A stretch of 53,834 bases of DNA from Acidobacteria bacterium 28-1 (GTDB taxonomy: Bacteria > Acidobacteriota > Blastocatellia > Pyrinomonadales > Pyrinomonadaceae), in the NCBI GenBank assembly GCA_002050365.1, contig MWYZ01000047.1, positions 1 to 53,834 of the forward strand, given 5' to 3'. Below are positions 1 to 9,276 of the stretch, one piece after another. The notes beneath the pieces are model-generated. The model was not told the DNA's origin, ran no database searches, and worked only from the letters and a program-made list of their open reading frames with translations. A program made the position numbers and the translations under genes. How positions within the stretch are numbered: the stretch's first letter is position 1; each line of letters starts with the position of its first letter.

Positions 1-429
1 GATTTTCTCCGAACTCGGGTCGCCGAGCGCGTTGGTGCTGTCGGTCGTTTTGTAACGCGCAATAATGGTCGCGCCGTCGCCGATGCGCGTGTAATTGACG
101 AAGAAATAACCGTTGGTCGCAAACTGCGGATGAAATGCCAAGCCGAGCAAACCTTGCTCGCCGCCCGAAACGATTTTTGAAGTGATATCTAAGAAATTAG
201 TCGGCACGGTCGAGCCGGGCTGAAAAACCTTAATAATTCCGCCTTGCTGCACGACGAACGTGCGCTTCGAGCCGTCTTTCGCGTTGGTCAGCAGAAGCGG
301 CGCACTCAAGCCCGACAAATACGGCTGCAGACGAAATGATGCGGCGGACGGTGATGTCTGTGCGGTCGCCATCAGAGTAAATAGTAAAGAGCTTATTATA
401 GAACCGACTAAAAATTTAAAATGTCGCAT
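1..429 (-). CDS. PQQ-dependent sugar dehydrogenase (glucose/sorbosone dehydrogenase family), N-terminal part
   Basis: The frame is open from an ATG at 427-429 to the window edge (143 codons), so the C-terminal part lies outside. The protein begins MRHFKFLVG, followed by a hydrophobic stretch ending in ATAQ, which looks like a signal peptide. The mature part then reads LQPYLSGLSAPLLLTNAKDG, VVQQGGIIKVF and GGEQGLLGLAFHPQF, with YFFVNYTR following. This opening is typical of soluble six-bladed beta-propeller aldose sugar dehydrogenases, which oxidise sugars with PQQ in the periplasm. The catalytic His and PQQ-binding residues are not all within the window. Activity on a particular sugar cannot be stated. 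Family assignment is fairly secure from these blade-1 motifs. Confidence 0.75.
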   Translation of the reverse strand, partial: MRHFKFLVGSIISSLLFTLMATAQTSPSAASFRLQPYLSGLSAPLLLTNAKDGSKRTFVVQQGGIIKVFQPGSTVPTNFLDITSKIVSGGEQGLLGLAFHPQFATNGYFFVNYTRIGDGATIIARYKTTDSTNALGDPSSEKI

Positions 430-448
430 TTTAATTCCCCCAATTAAA

Positions 449-884
449 TTAATTATTTTTGATAGGTTTTATTATTTTTCCAAGTTCCGATACGTCTTCA
501 GATGCATCTTCGAGCGATTTAGTTCGAGAACATCTCGCTTCCCAAAGTTTTCCGTCAGTTTCATCGGCGCGTGCGAAAACTAAGATATTTTTCTCCGACT
601 TCAAACCACGCTTGATGGCGCGTCGTTTCCTGAACACTAATTTTAATTTCTTTGCTCGCCGCGCCTTTCCAACGTTTTTCAATTTTAAAGGTAAATGTTT
701 TGATGTCGCCGTCAGAGGTAACGCTTAAAACTTCGCCGACAAAAATCGCTTTTGAATTTGCATATTCGGTTTTCAACTTTGCAGTCGCGCATCTTCCCGC
801 GCTGGCAGAACTTTTTATTTCAGACGGAAAATAAGCGAAAATTGAAAGCAAGCAACAAACTACGGCTAATCTTAAAAACTTCAT
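449..884 (-). pseudogene. Secreted TIMP/netrin-like small protein, frameshifted
   Basis: The reading frame starts at 884 (MKFLRLAVVCCLLSIFAYFP, a signal peptide). It continues through CATAKLKTEYANSKAIFVGEV and FKIEKRWKGA but stops early, after EKYLSFRTRR. The neighbouring frame resumes the same protein as VFARADETDGKLWEARCSRT and runs on to a stop at 449. Removing one base (T581 on the plus strand) restores a continuous product reading EKYLVFARADE. That product would have the cysteine spacing and the YLVFA...CSRT pattern seen in bacterial TIMP-like secreted proteins. The shift is not in a long homopolymer, so it may be a genuine mutation, but an assembly error is possible. The whole protein would be about 145 residues. 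Function unknown. Confidence 0.6.
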
Positions 885-974
885 AACTTTTTTCTCGTTT
901 ATGAGATGCAGGAAGGTTAGATAATCTTAAAACTTCGTGAAGACAAAAAGCAAGCGAAAAAAAGCCGGTGAAAA

Positions 975-2051
975 TTATAACCGGTAGCGAACTTTCTTTC
1001 TTTTGAGTTCCGCGTCTTCATTATCGAGATTTTGCAGACGCATCGAAACGTCCGCCGTCATTCGCAAATCAGATTTTTCGCCGCGCTGCAAATGAAAATA
1101 ACCCGCCGCCGCAATCATCGCCGCGTTGTCGGTCGAAAGATGCTTTGACGGAAAATAAACCGGCAAATTTAATTTTTCGCCCAGTTTTTGCGCCGCTTCG
1201 CGCAGAGCGTTGTTGCACGCCACGCCGCCGGCGACGATGAGAGTTTTCGGCTGATATTCCGCCGCCATTTTCGTCGTCGTGCCGATAAGCGATTTGATAA
1301 CCGTCGCTTGAAAGCTCGCGGCGATGTCTTTAATTTGCTGTGACGGCATATCATTCGCCACAACAATGCGAATTTCGTTTTCCCTGACATAACGTGAAAC
1401 CGCCGTTTTCAAACCGCTAAAACTAAAATCAGGTCTGCCGTCGGAAATCTTGGCGATGGGAAATTTGATTTTGCCGGCGTCGCCTTCCGCCGCAAGTCGT
1501 TCGATAACCGGTCCGCCCGGATATTCGAGACCGAGCATTTTCGCTACTTTATCAAACGCTTCGCCCGCCGCATCATCTCTGGTGCGCGAGATGACTTTAT
1601 ATTTGCCCGCTTCGGGAATAAAAAATAAATTTGTGTGTCCGCCCGAAACAATCAGCGCAAACGCCGGAAACTGAATCGGCGGATTTTCAAACGCAACTGA
1701 AAAAACGTGTCCTTCGATGTGATTAACACCGACGAATGGAATGTCCAAACCGTATGCTAAAGCCTTTGCATAACACACGCCGACGAGCAGCGAGCCAACC
1801 AATCCCGGTCCTTGCGTAACGGCGACTGCATTAATTTCTTCGAGCGAAACTTTCGCTTTCGCCAACGCTTCTTTAACAATCGGGTCAATTTTTTTGAGAT
1901 GTTCACGCGAAGCAATATCCGGCACCACGCCGCCGAAAGGTTTATGCAGCTCGATTTGCGAAGAAATAACGGACGATAAAATTTGATTACCGTCTTTGAC
2001 GACCGCCGCCGCCGTTTCATCACACGAGCTTTCGATTCCTAAAATCAACAT
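975..2051 (-). CDS. tsaD: tRNA N6-adenosine threonylcarbamoyltransferase TsaD
   Basis: TsaD transfers the threonylcarbamoyl group from TC-AMP to A37 of ANN-decoding tRNAs, working with TsaB and TsaE in the cytoplasm. The protein opens [18 protein letters not shown], the ASKHA nucleotide-binding fold start typical of the family. It carries the metal-binding HIEGH motif, [24 protein letters not shown] and the late VAGGVACNN and DNAAMIA motifs. With this start it is 358 residues, close to the usual size of about 340. The frame stays open for 23 further codons upstream, but those codons come from an inverted-repeat element (2059-2135), so the ATG at 2051 is preferred. No clear Shine-Dalgarno sequence precedes it. 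The C-terminal tail (about 20 charged residues) is slightly long. Confidence 0.95.
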   Translation of the reverse strand: MLILGIESSCDETAAAVVKDGNQILSSVISSQIELHKPFGGVVPDIASREHLKKIDPIVKEALAKAKVSLEEINAVAVTQGPGLVGSLLVGVCYAKALAYGLDIPFVGVNHIEGHVFSVAFENPPIQFPAFALIVSGGHTNLFFIPEAGKYKVISRTRDDAAGEAFDKVAKMLGLEYPGGPVIERLAAEGDAGKIKFPIAKISDGRPDFSFSGLKTAVSRYVRENEIRIVVANDMPSQQIKDIAASFQATVIKSLIGTTTKMAAEYQPKTLIVAGGVACNNALREAAQKLGEKLNLPVYFPSKHLSTDNAAMIAAAGYFHLQRGEKSDLRMTADVSMRLQNLDNEDAELKRKKVRYRL

Positions 2052-2058
2052 AAAATAT

Positions 2059-2135
2059 AATGGAAAATGGAAAATGGATAACGGAAAATGAAAAGATTTC
2101 ATACATTTTCCGTTATCCATTTTCCATTTTCCATT
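2059..2135. repeat. Perfect 32-bp inverted repeat filling the spacer upstream of tsaD
   Basis: The left arm (2059-2090) and right arm (2104-2135) are exact reverse complements over 32 bp, separated by 13 nt. Each arm reiterates the word ATGGAAA(A)TGG and ends in GATAACGGAAAATG. The element starts 2 nt from the stop codon of the small membrane gene and ends 7 nt from the tsaD ATG, so it occupies nearly the whole spacer. Transcribed RNA would fold into a long A/U-rich hairpin. Confidence 0.9.
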
Positions 2136-2137
2136 TT

Positions 2138-2344
2138 TTACTGTCTTTTCTCTTCAATTTGCTTCGGACTCTGCAAATCGCCATTGCCGATCGAGCCGCC
2201 GAAGAAAAAGAAAAACATAATCGCCCCGATAATCACGAAAGCCGCTACGCTCAATAAAGCCCAGATTACTCCGCGATAAGATTTTGCTGTGTCTTCCCTA
2301 ACAACCGTGTCTTCTCCATCAACATTGATAACGTCTTTTGCCAT
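2138..2344 (-). CDS. Small single-pass membrane protein, unknown
   Basis: A 68-residue product. Residues 1-24 are hydrophilic ([15 protein letters not shown]...), followed by one strong transmembrane helix (about 25-48, [20 protein letters not shown] then FFFF) and a short polar tail. An AGGAGAA-type Shine-Dalgarno sequence lies just upstream of the ATG (plus-strand 2347-2356). Its stop codon sits 2 nt from the inverted repeat that separates it from tsaD. I do not recognise the family. The good ribosome-binding site and clear TM segment make it a credible small gene rather than noise. Confidence 0.6.
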   Translation of the reverse strand: MAKDVINVDGEDTVVREDTAKSYRGVIWALLSVAAFVIIGAIMFFFFFGGSIGNGDLQSPKQIEEKRQ

Positions 2345-2400
2345 TATTTCTTCTCCTGTTCTATCTCTAATTTATAATCTCTGACGCGTAAAAGCAACGG

Positions 2401-4968
2401 TCAAATCACTTTGACGACAATCATCGTCATATCGTCGTGCTGTTTCGCACCGCTCGCAAATTCGTCGGCGCAAGCGACGATATACGGCAAAATTTCGACG
2501 GCTGGTTTTTCGTGAACTTTTTTTAATTCTTCGAGCATCGCGTCTTCGCTCCATTCATCTTCCTGCGGATTCATCGCTTCAGAAATTCCGTCCGTGTAGC
2601 CGACGAGCAAATCGCCGGTTTGTAATTCGATTTCGCCCTGTTTGTAATTTACGAGCATCGAAGGCAGCATTCCGACGACTGCGCCGCCTTCTTCGAGCCG
2701 CACGACTTCGCCGCTTTTTCGGACCAGAAACGGCGGATTGTGACCCGCATTGACGTAAGTCAATTTCCGCGTCGCCGGTTCATACTGCGCATAGAAAAAT
2801 GTCGCGTAACGATTCGAGGTCGAGGCTTCATAAACCAGACTGTTGATTTGTTTCATCAATCCGGCTAAATCGCTTTTGAAATGAATCGCCTGCCCACGCA
2901 GACTCGCTTGCAAACTAGCCATCATCAGCGACGCGCCGATTCCCTTGCCGGAAATATCACCGATGGCAATGCCGAATTTGTTTTCAGGCAGCTCGATAAA
3001 ATCGTAATAATCGCCGCCGACATCAAGCGCGGAACGGCACGCGCCGAAATAATCCAAGCCTTCGATTTTTGGTAATTCCTGCGGAAATAATCTTTCCTGA
3101 ACTTCTCTCGCAATCTCAAGTTCACGATTGATACGTTCTTTTTGCGCGGCTTCCGAGACAATCACTTGAGTCAGGCGGCTGTTTTCCAAAGCAAGACCGG
3201 TCTGTGCCGCGACGGATTTCAAAAGGCGTAAATCAGTCGGCGTGTAAGGTGAGTCGGACAATTTCGGACTAAGACTTATCAAGCCGGAAAGCTCGTTTTT
3301 CGCTCCGAACGGCAAAAGCAATTGTGAATTCAGCTCGCGCAAATTCGCGCGTTCCGTCGTTTGCCCTTCATCGTTTATCCAAGAATCTTGGTCGTCTTGA
3401 TAAATCACAAGCGGCTCGTTGGTCTTTAATTTTTCGATTGTCGTATTGTTTTCGTTTAGAGAAACGTTTGGCGCGTTTTTATAACCGAGCGCATATGCGG
3501 GTTGAAAATTACCGCCGTTTTTCAAAAGAAGCGCGACTTGCGGAACGTGCAGAGATTCGCTAATTTTGCTCGAAACCGTCTCCAAAAGCGGTTTTGTTTC
3601 AATCATCGTTCGCACATCTTCGCTCAAATCCGAAAGAATCTGCTCGGCGTTGTAGGCTTCGCGGAAAAATTTGCGGTCAACCCAAACTATCAGGCGTTTG
3701 GCGGCGAAATCAATCAGCGGAATTAAGGCGATGCCGACGACGATAAAGGCAATCTGCAGCGAGATGTTGCGCCCGTAGTTGTTGATGGTAAAAAGCGTTC
3801 CCAAACCGACGGCGAACAATAGAAAAAACTGCAAAACGCGCACGCCGTTTTTCGCTAGCGCGTATTGCAAGCCCTGACGCACGACGACGCTCACGTCCAT
3901 CGCGCGATGCACGACGATGACATACACCAATGTGAGCGGAAAAAGCAAAACCAAAAGCAATGCCAACAGTGCAAACCAAAACGGAACGATGTCGAAAAAC
4001 GAGCCTTTCGCGCCAGTGAAAAGACGCAAAAGAAAAATTACAAATAACGGAGTCATCGAAACGGAAGTTCCGATAACCATTAACTTCAAACGGCGACGCG
4101 CATCGGGATTTTCAAGCGTTCCCGATTTATGTCCAAGCGCGGCGAAAAATATGGAAGTTGCCAGCATATTAACCGGCGCGGCGATTTCGTAATAAGGCTT
4201 GGCAATAAAATCCAACGAATCAATCAGATTGATTCCAAGAAAAATTTTGATTTGACTGAGCAGTGCTAAAAAAATCTGAAACGCGAGCGGCACGATAAAA
4301 ATCCATTTCGCCCAAGGAATTTTTACGTCCACGCTCCAGCGTTCGGGAAAATAAATGCCGAAAAGAAACATCGCCAACGCCCACGAGTTAAAGAAAATCG
4401 CGCTGTAAAATCCGACTGTTGTTGCTCGTCCGTAGCCTTCCAAACCCATCTGGCTGAGTCCGAGCAGGAGAAAAAGAAGCAGCCACGCGAGCGCATCTTG
4501 CGGGCGGACGAAAACAACCCAAAACCCCAAAAGAATGCAAAACGTCGGCAAAACGTAAGCGAAAAGAAAGCCGACGACGAGGCGGCTGTAAAAATTAAAA
4601 TCTTTTTCGAGTCTTTTAGTCGTGATGACAATTTGGTGATTTTCCGTTTGTCCGTCCGCCGTTTTTCTCCCTACCGCTAGCGTCATCGGCTCATTGGGAC
4701 GCAGCTTTGTTAATTCTTCGCGGTAGATGTCGCCGCTTTCTATCGCTCTGCCGTTAATGGCTAAAATTCTATCGCCAACTTTTAATCCCGCGCTCTCGGC
4801 TTCGGGCTTCACCGCCATAATGCTTCCGTCTATTGTAAATGGCAGTTGGACTTCTATTGATGCAAGACTGTAATTTATGAACAAATTCCGGTAATGCACC
4901 GCCAAAACCGAGACGGCTAGGGCAAACAAAAGAACAAGCGGAATGTATAAAAGCGTTCGTTTTTTCAT
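2401..4968 (-). CDS. PDZ / multi-TM / GAF / SpoIIE-type PP2C serine phosphatase
   Basis: An 855-residue membrane-bound signalling phosphatase of the RsbU/SpoIIE class. A transmembrane segment lies at residues 7-24. A PDZ-like domain spans about 38-120 (GLKVGDRILAINGRAIESGD). Six or seven further TM helices fall between about 128 and 425, a GAF-like sensory domain covers about 450-600, and the PP2C domain occupies 620-855. The phosphatase metal ligands are present: DVGGDYYDF (D649, D653), GDISGKGIGA (D671), NAGHNPPFL, YTDGISEAMN and the terminal HDDMTMIVVKV. Such proteins usually dephosphorylate anti-anti-sigma (STAS) proteins in partner-switching cascades; no STAS or RsbW gene is adjacent here. 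The ligand sensed by the PDZ or GAF part is unknown. It is transcribed away from the hydrolase gene at 5048. Confidence 0.88.
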   Translation of the reverse strand: MKKRTLLYIPLVLLFALAVSVLAVHYRNLFINYSLASIEVQLPFTIDGSIMAVKPEAESAGLKVGDRILAINGRAIESGDIYREELTKLRPNEPMTLAVGRKTADGQTENHQIVITTKRLEKDFNFYSRLVVGFLFAYVLPTFCILLGFWVVFVRPQDALAWLLLFLLLGLSQMGLEGYGRATTVGFYSAIFFNSWALAMFLFGIYFPERWSVDVKIPWAKWIFIVPLAFQIFLALLSQIKIFLGINLIDSLDFIAKPYYEIAAPVNMLATSIFFAALGHKSGTLENPDARRRLKLMVIGTSVSMTPLFVIFLLRLFTGAKGSFFDIVPFWFALLALLLVLLFPLTLVYVIVVHRAMDVSVVVRQGLQYALAKNGVRVLQFFLLFAVGLGTLFTINNYGRNISLQIAFIVVGIALIPLIDFAAKRLIVWVDRKFFREAYNAEQILSDLSEDVRTMIETKPLLETVSSKISESLHVPQVALLLKNGGNFQPAYALGYKNAPNVSLNENNTTIEKLKTNEPLVIYQDDQDSWINDEGQTTERANLRELNSQLLLPFGAKNELSGLISLSPKLSDSPYTPTDLRLLKSVAAQTGLALENSRLTQVIVSEAAQKERINRELEIAREVQERLFPQELPKIEGLDYFGACRSALDVGGDYYDFIELPENKFGIAIGDISGKGIGASLMMASLQASLRGQAIHFKSDLAGLMKQINSLVYEASTSNRYATFFYAQYEPATRKLTYVNAGHNPPFLVRKSGEVVRLEEGGAVVGMLPSMLVNYKQGEIELQTGDLLVGYTDGISEAMNPQEDEWSEDAMLEELKKVHEKPAVEILPYIVACADEFASGAKQHDDMTMIVVKVI

Positions 4969-5047
4969 ACCTTAAAAAATTATTTGCATTTATAATGTGG
5001 AAACATCAAAATAACACAAATCGCCCCGATAATATCAATCAAAAATT

Positions 5048-5959
5048 ATGTTAAAAAAATTCATCGCCGCTTCGTTCATTTTGAGTCTGTTTTCAACCGC
5101 AATTTTCGCGCACAGAAAACACGAAAACGAAAATCCAACCCAAGACATCACGGTCAAAACCATTAAAATCACCGACCACGTTTATATGCTGCAAGGTCGC
5201 GGCGGCAACGTCGGCGCATCCGTCGGGGCGGACGGAATTTTAATCGTTGACGACGATTACGCGCAAGTTTCCGCCAAACTCGCCGAAGCCTTAAAAACTT
5301 TCGGCTCGGAAAAGCCGCGCATTATTTTCAACACGCACTGGCACGGCGACCACAGCGAAGGCAACAAATTTTTCGGCAAGGATTCGCTCATTCTCGCACA
5401 TACCAACGTCCGCAAACGCCTGTCGGTCGAGTCAATAGTTTTAGGAAATAAAACTGAGCCGTATCCAAAATTCGCGCTGCCCGTTTTAACCTACGACCAA
5501 TCAATGTCCGTCCATTTCAACGACGAAGAAATCCGCGCCGTCCATTACCCGAACGGACACACCGACGGCGATTCGGTTATCTTTTTTACCAAAGCTAACG
5601 TCGTGCATTTGGGCGATGACTTTTTCGCCGGTAGATTTCCCTTCGTTGATTTGGACAACGGCGGCAGCGTGCAAGGAATGACGAAAAACATCGGCGACAT
5701 TCTCGCCAAACTTCCCGCCGATGTCAAAATAATTCCCGGACACGGCGGGCTTTCCACGCGCGAAGATTTAAAGGCTTATCATCAAATGCTGATTGAAACG
5801 ACCGACGTTGTGCAAAAGGGAATGATGAGCGGAAAAACTTTGGAAGGTTTGAAAAAAGACGGCTTACCAGAAAAATATAAATCGTGGGGAATGGGATTTA
5901 TCAAAACGGATTTTTGGATTGAAACGATTCACAAGAGTCTTACGATGAAAATGAAATAG
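5048..5959 (+). CDS. Secreted metallo-beta-lactamase-fold hydrolase
   Basis: A 303-residue protein with an N-terminal signal peptide (MLKKFIAASFILSLFSTAIFA). The zinc ligands of the fold are complete: THWHGDH at residues 96-102, H171 in NGHTDGD, D190 in HLGDD and H232 in PGHGG. This class includes subclass B-like lactamases, quinoprotein-relay proteins and other exported MBL hydrolases; the substrate cannot be read from sequence. It is divergent from the phosphatase gene, sharing a 79-bp A/T-rich promoter region that contains a TATAAT-like hexamer at 4991-4996. The stop codon is followed at once by the convergent Uma2 gene. Confidence 0.85.
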   Translation: MLKKFIAASFILSLFSTAIFAHRKHENENPTQDITVKTIKITDHVYMLQGRGGNVGASVGADGILIVDDDYAQVSAKLAEALKTFGSEKPRIIFNTHWHGDHSEGNKFFGKDSLILAHTNVRKRLSVESIVLGNKTEPYPKFALPVLTYDQSMSVHFNDEEIRAVHYPNGHTDGDSVIFFTKANVVHLGDDFFAGRFPFVDLDNGGSVQGMTKNIGDILAKLPADVKIIPGHGGLSTREDLKAYHQMLIETTDVVQKGMMSGKTLEGLKKDGLPEKYKSWGMGFIKTDFWIETIHKSLTMKMK

Positions 5960-5979
5960 AATTACGGAAAATGAAAATT

Positions 5980-6594
5980 TCAACTTTCTTGCTCAAATTC
6001 AACGCGGTCGTAAACGTCCGCCAGATTGAGCGAACACTCAATCGAATCAATCCGAAAACTTTTGTCCGTGCCGTAATACTCGCGCAAAACCCAATCGCCG
6101 TTCGCCTGCCTGATGTAATGTTCGACGTGCGCCTCGTCCTGCGAAACTAAAATATAATCAGTCAGCGTCGGATTAAAACTCCGATAGCGCATAAACTTCG
6201 TGCCTCTATCGAATTCGGCGGTTGACTCGCTTAACACTTCAACAATCACCGCCGGATTCAAAACAATATCCTTGTGCTTATCGTGATATTCCGGTTCGCC
6301 GCAAATTACGACTAAATCTGGATAAGAAATCATTCCTCTGCCGAACTGTTCCTTTAATGAACCGCTTCGTACTTTCGTGTCTTTCGTTCTTGCCCGACAC
6401 TTTGAGCCGCGAAGTTGGGTTTGTATAATTCCTACCAGATTTGCAGAAATATCGCCGTGCTTGCCGCTTTCGCCCGCCATCGCGTAAATCTCGCCGTCCA
6501 CAAATTCGCTGCGTTCGTCGGCTTCGCGTTCGATTTTCAGATATTGTTCAAGCTCTACTTTCAATTCTACAAAATTTAGAAATGGAACATTCAT
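5980..6594 (-). CDS. Uma2-family putative restriction endonuclease-like protein
   Basis: A 204-residue protein of the Uma2 (DUF820) family, which has a PD-(D/E)XK nuclease fold and is often present in many copies in cyanobacteria, Acidobacteria and relatives. Diagnostic motifs are EFVDGEIYAMAG, the SYPDLVVICGEPEY strand with the PD, and VIVEVLSEST with the E. These are followed by RGTKFMRYRS and LTDYILVSQDEAHVEHY. The biological role of Uma2 proteins is unsettled. The gene stands alone with no recognisable restriction or transposase partner; it lies between convergent MBL and co-directional deoB, 23 nt from deoB. Confidence 0.85.
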   Translation of the reverse strand: MNVPFLNFVELKVELEQYLKIEREADERSEFVDGEIYAMAGESGKHGDISANLVGIIQTQLRGSKCRARTKDTKVRSGSLKEQFGRGMISYPDLVVICGEPEYHDKHKDIVLNPAVIVEVLSESTAEFDRGTKFMRYRSFNPTLTDYILVSQDEAHVEHYIRQANGDWVLREYYGTDKSFRIDSIECSLNLADVYDRVEFEQES

Positions 6595-6617
6595 CTTACG
6601 AAAAGTGGTTTTTTGGT

Positions 6618-7796
6618 TTAAATAATGTCATTCAAAAAACTCACGCCGTCTTTCAATTTCACTCCAAAATTTTCCGCAATTGTTTGTCCGATGTCGGCAA
6701 GCGATTGGCGCGTGCCGAGGTTGACGCTTTGTTTGGCTGATTTTCCGTAGACGAGAAGCGGCGTGTATTCGCGCGTGTGGTCTGAGCCTTGATGAGCCGG
6801 GTCGTTGCCGTGGTCGGCGGTAATGATGAGTAAATCGTCTTCGCGCAGAGCATCGAGAATTTCCGGCAAGCGTTCGTCGAAATATTCTAACGCTTTTGCA
6901 TAGCCTTCTACATCGCGGCGATGTCCGTAAAGCGTATCGAAATCAACTAAGTTCGAGAAAATCAAACCGTGCGAATTTTTATTCAGCGCATTAATTGTCT
7001 GGTCAATTGATTGCTCGTTGTTCTTCGCCGTCAAATCTTCGGTTACGCCCATTGAATCATAAACCGAAGCGACTTTGCCGACACAAACCACGTCAAATCC
7101 TTTCTCTTGCAGAAGCGGTAAAAGATTGTCCGACGGCGGCGCGACGGCGTAATCGTGCCGATTCGTCGTGCGCGAGAAATCTGCAGCATTGCTGCCGAGA
7201 AACGGACGTGCAATCACGCGTCCTACTTTATCTTTGCCGTCGAGAATTTTTCGGGCGATTTTGCAGATTTCATAAAGTTTTTCAATGGGAATAACTTCTT
7301 CGTGCGCGGCAATTTGAAACACGGAATCGGCGGAAGTATAAACAATCGGCTTGCCGGTTTTAATGTGTTCTTCGCCAAGTTGCCGGATTATTTCTGTGCC
7401 GCTTGCCGCGACGTTTCCCAACACGCCGGCAACATTTGTTTCAGCGATAAATTTATCAATTATTCGCTGTGGAAAACCTTGTGGAAAAGTCGGAAACGCT
7501 CTTTCCATAACGATTCCGGCGATTTCCCAATGTCCGGTCGTCGTGTCTTTGCCGTTCGACTTTAGAGTGCATTTACCAAAAGAGCCAATTGGATTTTCCA
7601 CAGGCGGAAGATTTTCCAGCGGGCGAATGTTGCCCAATCCTAAATTTTGCAAATTCGGCAAATTGACCTTGCGTGATTTCAAGATGTTGCCCAAAGTGTC
7701 CGCACCTTTATCGCCCCAACTTTCCGAGTCCGGCATCTCGCCGATTCCTACACTATCCAAAATTATCAGACAAATGCGACTAAATTTGTTGTTCAT
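6618..7796 (-). CDS. deoB: Phosphopentomutase DeoB
   Basis: DeoB interconverts (deoxy)ribose-1-phosphate and (deoxy)ribose-5-phosphate in nucleoside salvage and catabolism. The 392-residue length matches the family. The alkaline-phosphatase-superfamily metal sites are visible: ICLIILDSVGIGEMPD at the N terminus, DKGADTLGN with the catalytic Thr, and DFDTLYGHRRD, ITADHGNDP and GSDHTREYTPLL near the end. No clear Shine-Dalgarno sequence precedes the ATG; the upstream 100 bp are taken up by an inverted-repeat element. Confidence 0.96.
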   Translation of the reverse strand: MNNKFSRICLIILDSVGIGEMPDSESWGDKGADTLGNILKSRKVNLPNLQNLGLGNIRPLENLPPVENPIGSFGKCTLKSNGKDTTTGHWEIAGIVMERAFPTFPQGFPQRIIDKFIAETNVAGVLGNVAASGTEIIRQLGEEHIKTGKPIVYTSADSVFQIAAHEEVIPIEKLYEICKIARKILDGKDKVGRVIARPFLGSNAADFSRTTNRHDYAVAPPSDNLLPLLQEKGFDVVCVGKVASVYDSMGVTEDLTAKNNEQSIDQTINALNKNSHGLIFSNLVDFDTLYGHRRDVEGYAKALEYFDERLPEILDALREDDLLIITADHGNDPAHQGSDHTREYTPLLVYGKSAKQSVNLGTRQSLADIGQTIAENFGVKLKDGVSFLNDII

Positions 7797-7807
7797 AAAC
7801 TAATTCT

Positions 7808-7900
7808 AAGTGAAAAAGTGAAAAAGTGAAAAGGTGAAAAAGTTTGATTGAATAACGTCAACCAACCTTTTCACCTTTTCATTTTTAGCCTTTTCCACTT
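7808..7900. repeat. Imperfect inverted repeat of AAGTGAAA words between VWA gene and deoB
   Basis: The left arm (7808-7846) contains three AAGTGAAAA units plus a variant AGGTGAAAA. The right arm (7866-7900) is an imperfect reverse complement. The right arm runs into the stop codon of the VWA gene, and the left arm ends 11 nt before the deoB start, so the element fills the whole spacer. It is built like the 2059-2135 element but from a different word. Confidence 0.75.
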
Positions 7901-9006
7901 TACTTAGTTGGCGCGGTGTAGCCTTCACGCGCTCGGACGATTGCGCCGGCGGGAACACCTTTCAGTTCAATTTTTATTTTTCGGAATGTGCCGTCGCGTT
8001 TTTCGTTCGACGGATAATAGGCGAGACTATATTTCGTCCCGATTTCCTGCGCGACTCTCGAAAAAGCCGCCCGCGCCTCACTCAAATCTCCTACGGGGAA
8101 AACCTTACCGCCCGAAGTTTTCGCCAGCGCGTTCATTTCCATATCGGCTAACTCGTAAAGACGACGACTAATGTCGAGGCGTTCAAAATCACCGAGTTGG
8201 CAAAAGCCGGAAATTTTTTCAATTCTTGATTTCGGGTAAAATGTGCGGTAATAACGCCGGATTTGGGCGCTTGAAAAACGCATCGCGCTTTGGCAATCGC
8301 CTAACAAATTTTCCTCAAAAAACTCGCGCGTATCAACTTGGATAAAATGGGAGATGATACCGGCTTGCTCGAACATTTCGCGGGCTTCTTCAAAACTGCC
8401 GACGCTCGTCGAATCAACGCCGTCCGTTAAAGCGACAAGTGCGCGTCTGCCGCGAAACTGTTCTTTCGGCGGCTCGCTGAAAACTCGTTCGACGACTCGC
8501 GCAAGTCCGTCATAAAAAGGCGTTCCGTTACTCGTTTTTACTTCCGCGAGCATATTTTTAAGTTTATTTTTGTCGTCGGTTAAAGGGATTAAGACTTCGC
8601 TTACGGCAACGGATTTATTATCTTGCCGCGCAGCTTTAAAAGCGATAATCGAAACCCGGTCGCCGACGCGCAGGGAATTGATAAAACTTTCGGCGGCGCG
8701 TTGGATAAGCTGCAAATCCGCCCGCGCCGAGCCTGATGTATCGAGCAGAAGCGCAACTTCAAACGGCGCGCTAGTGGCTGAAAAATCAGAAACTTCCTGT
8801 TTTTTTCCGTCTTCATACACGACGAAATTGCTTTGCTTTAAATTCAAAAGCGGCTTGCCGCTTTTGTCTGTAACAACAATCGGAACGTCAACCAATTGTG
8901 TGTCAACGCGCAAAACTTCGTCATCTTCTTTCTTATCCTGAGCAAAAATATACGCTGAAAATCCCAAGCTAAAAATCAACATTAGGAAAAACATTTTGAA
9001 TCGCAT
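7900..9006 (-). CDS. Secreted VWFA-domain protein of acidobacterial type
   Basis: A 368-residue exported protein. I place the start at the ATG of MRFKMFFLMLIFSLGFSAYIF (9004-9006): it begins a signal peptide and has GGAGCGAGG just upstream. An upstream in-frame ATG at 9051 would prefix 15 non-signal residues. The mature part starts with VDTQLVDVPIVVTDKSGKPL, a beta domain always found before the VWA domain in this family. It continues into the VWA domain with the MIDAS motif LLLDTSGSAR and ALTDGVDSTS. The C-terminal YSLAYYPSN...GTFRKIKIEL and VRAREGYTAPTK motifs match the so-called VWFA-related Acidobacterial domain. Its partner and function are unknown; metal-dependent protein binding outside the cell is the family expectation. 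Confidence 0.85.
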   Translation of the reverse strand: MRFKMFFLMLIFSLGFSAYIFAQDKKEDDEVLRVDTQLVDVPIVVTDKSGKPLLNLKQSNFVVYEDGKKQEVSDFSATSAPFEVALLLDTSGSARADLQLIQRAAESFINSLRVGDRVSIIAFKAARQDNKSVAVSEVLIPLTDDKNKLKNMLAEVKTSNGTPFYDGLARVVERVFSEPPKEQFRGRRALVALTDGVDSTSVGSFEEAREMFEQAGIISHFIQVDTREFFEENLLGDCQSAMRFSSAQIRRYYRTFYPKSRIEKISGFCQLGDFERLDISRRLYELADMEMNALAKTSGGKVFPVGDLSEARAAFSRVAQEIGTKYSLAYYPSNEKRDGTFRKIKIELKGVPAGAIVRAREGYTAPTK

Positions 9007-9276
9007 TATAAAAACCTCGCTCCTTCTTTGCGTGTTATTAAATTGTAGCAAAAATTTCTTTTAGGTAAATGTAAAACTGAGATTTTTGCCAATCTCGATT
9101 TATGAAACATTTATTTAAGGCTTGCCAATACTATTATAAAACCTTTTTGTGATATTATTGGCTCAAATCAATTTGATTAAACGAATCAACTGCATATTCT
9201 CCCAAAGAGTGAAGCATCGCTTTACTTCTGACATATGCGACAAATCACAAATTTTAACTTTAAATTAGGAGAAGAA

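Noticed and set aside
2051..2120. Longer TsaD starting at 2120
   Set aside because: The extra 23 codons lie within a perfect inverted repeat and precede the conserved [13 protein letters not shown] start.
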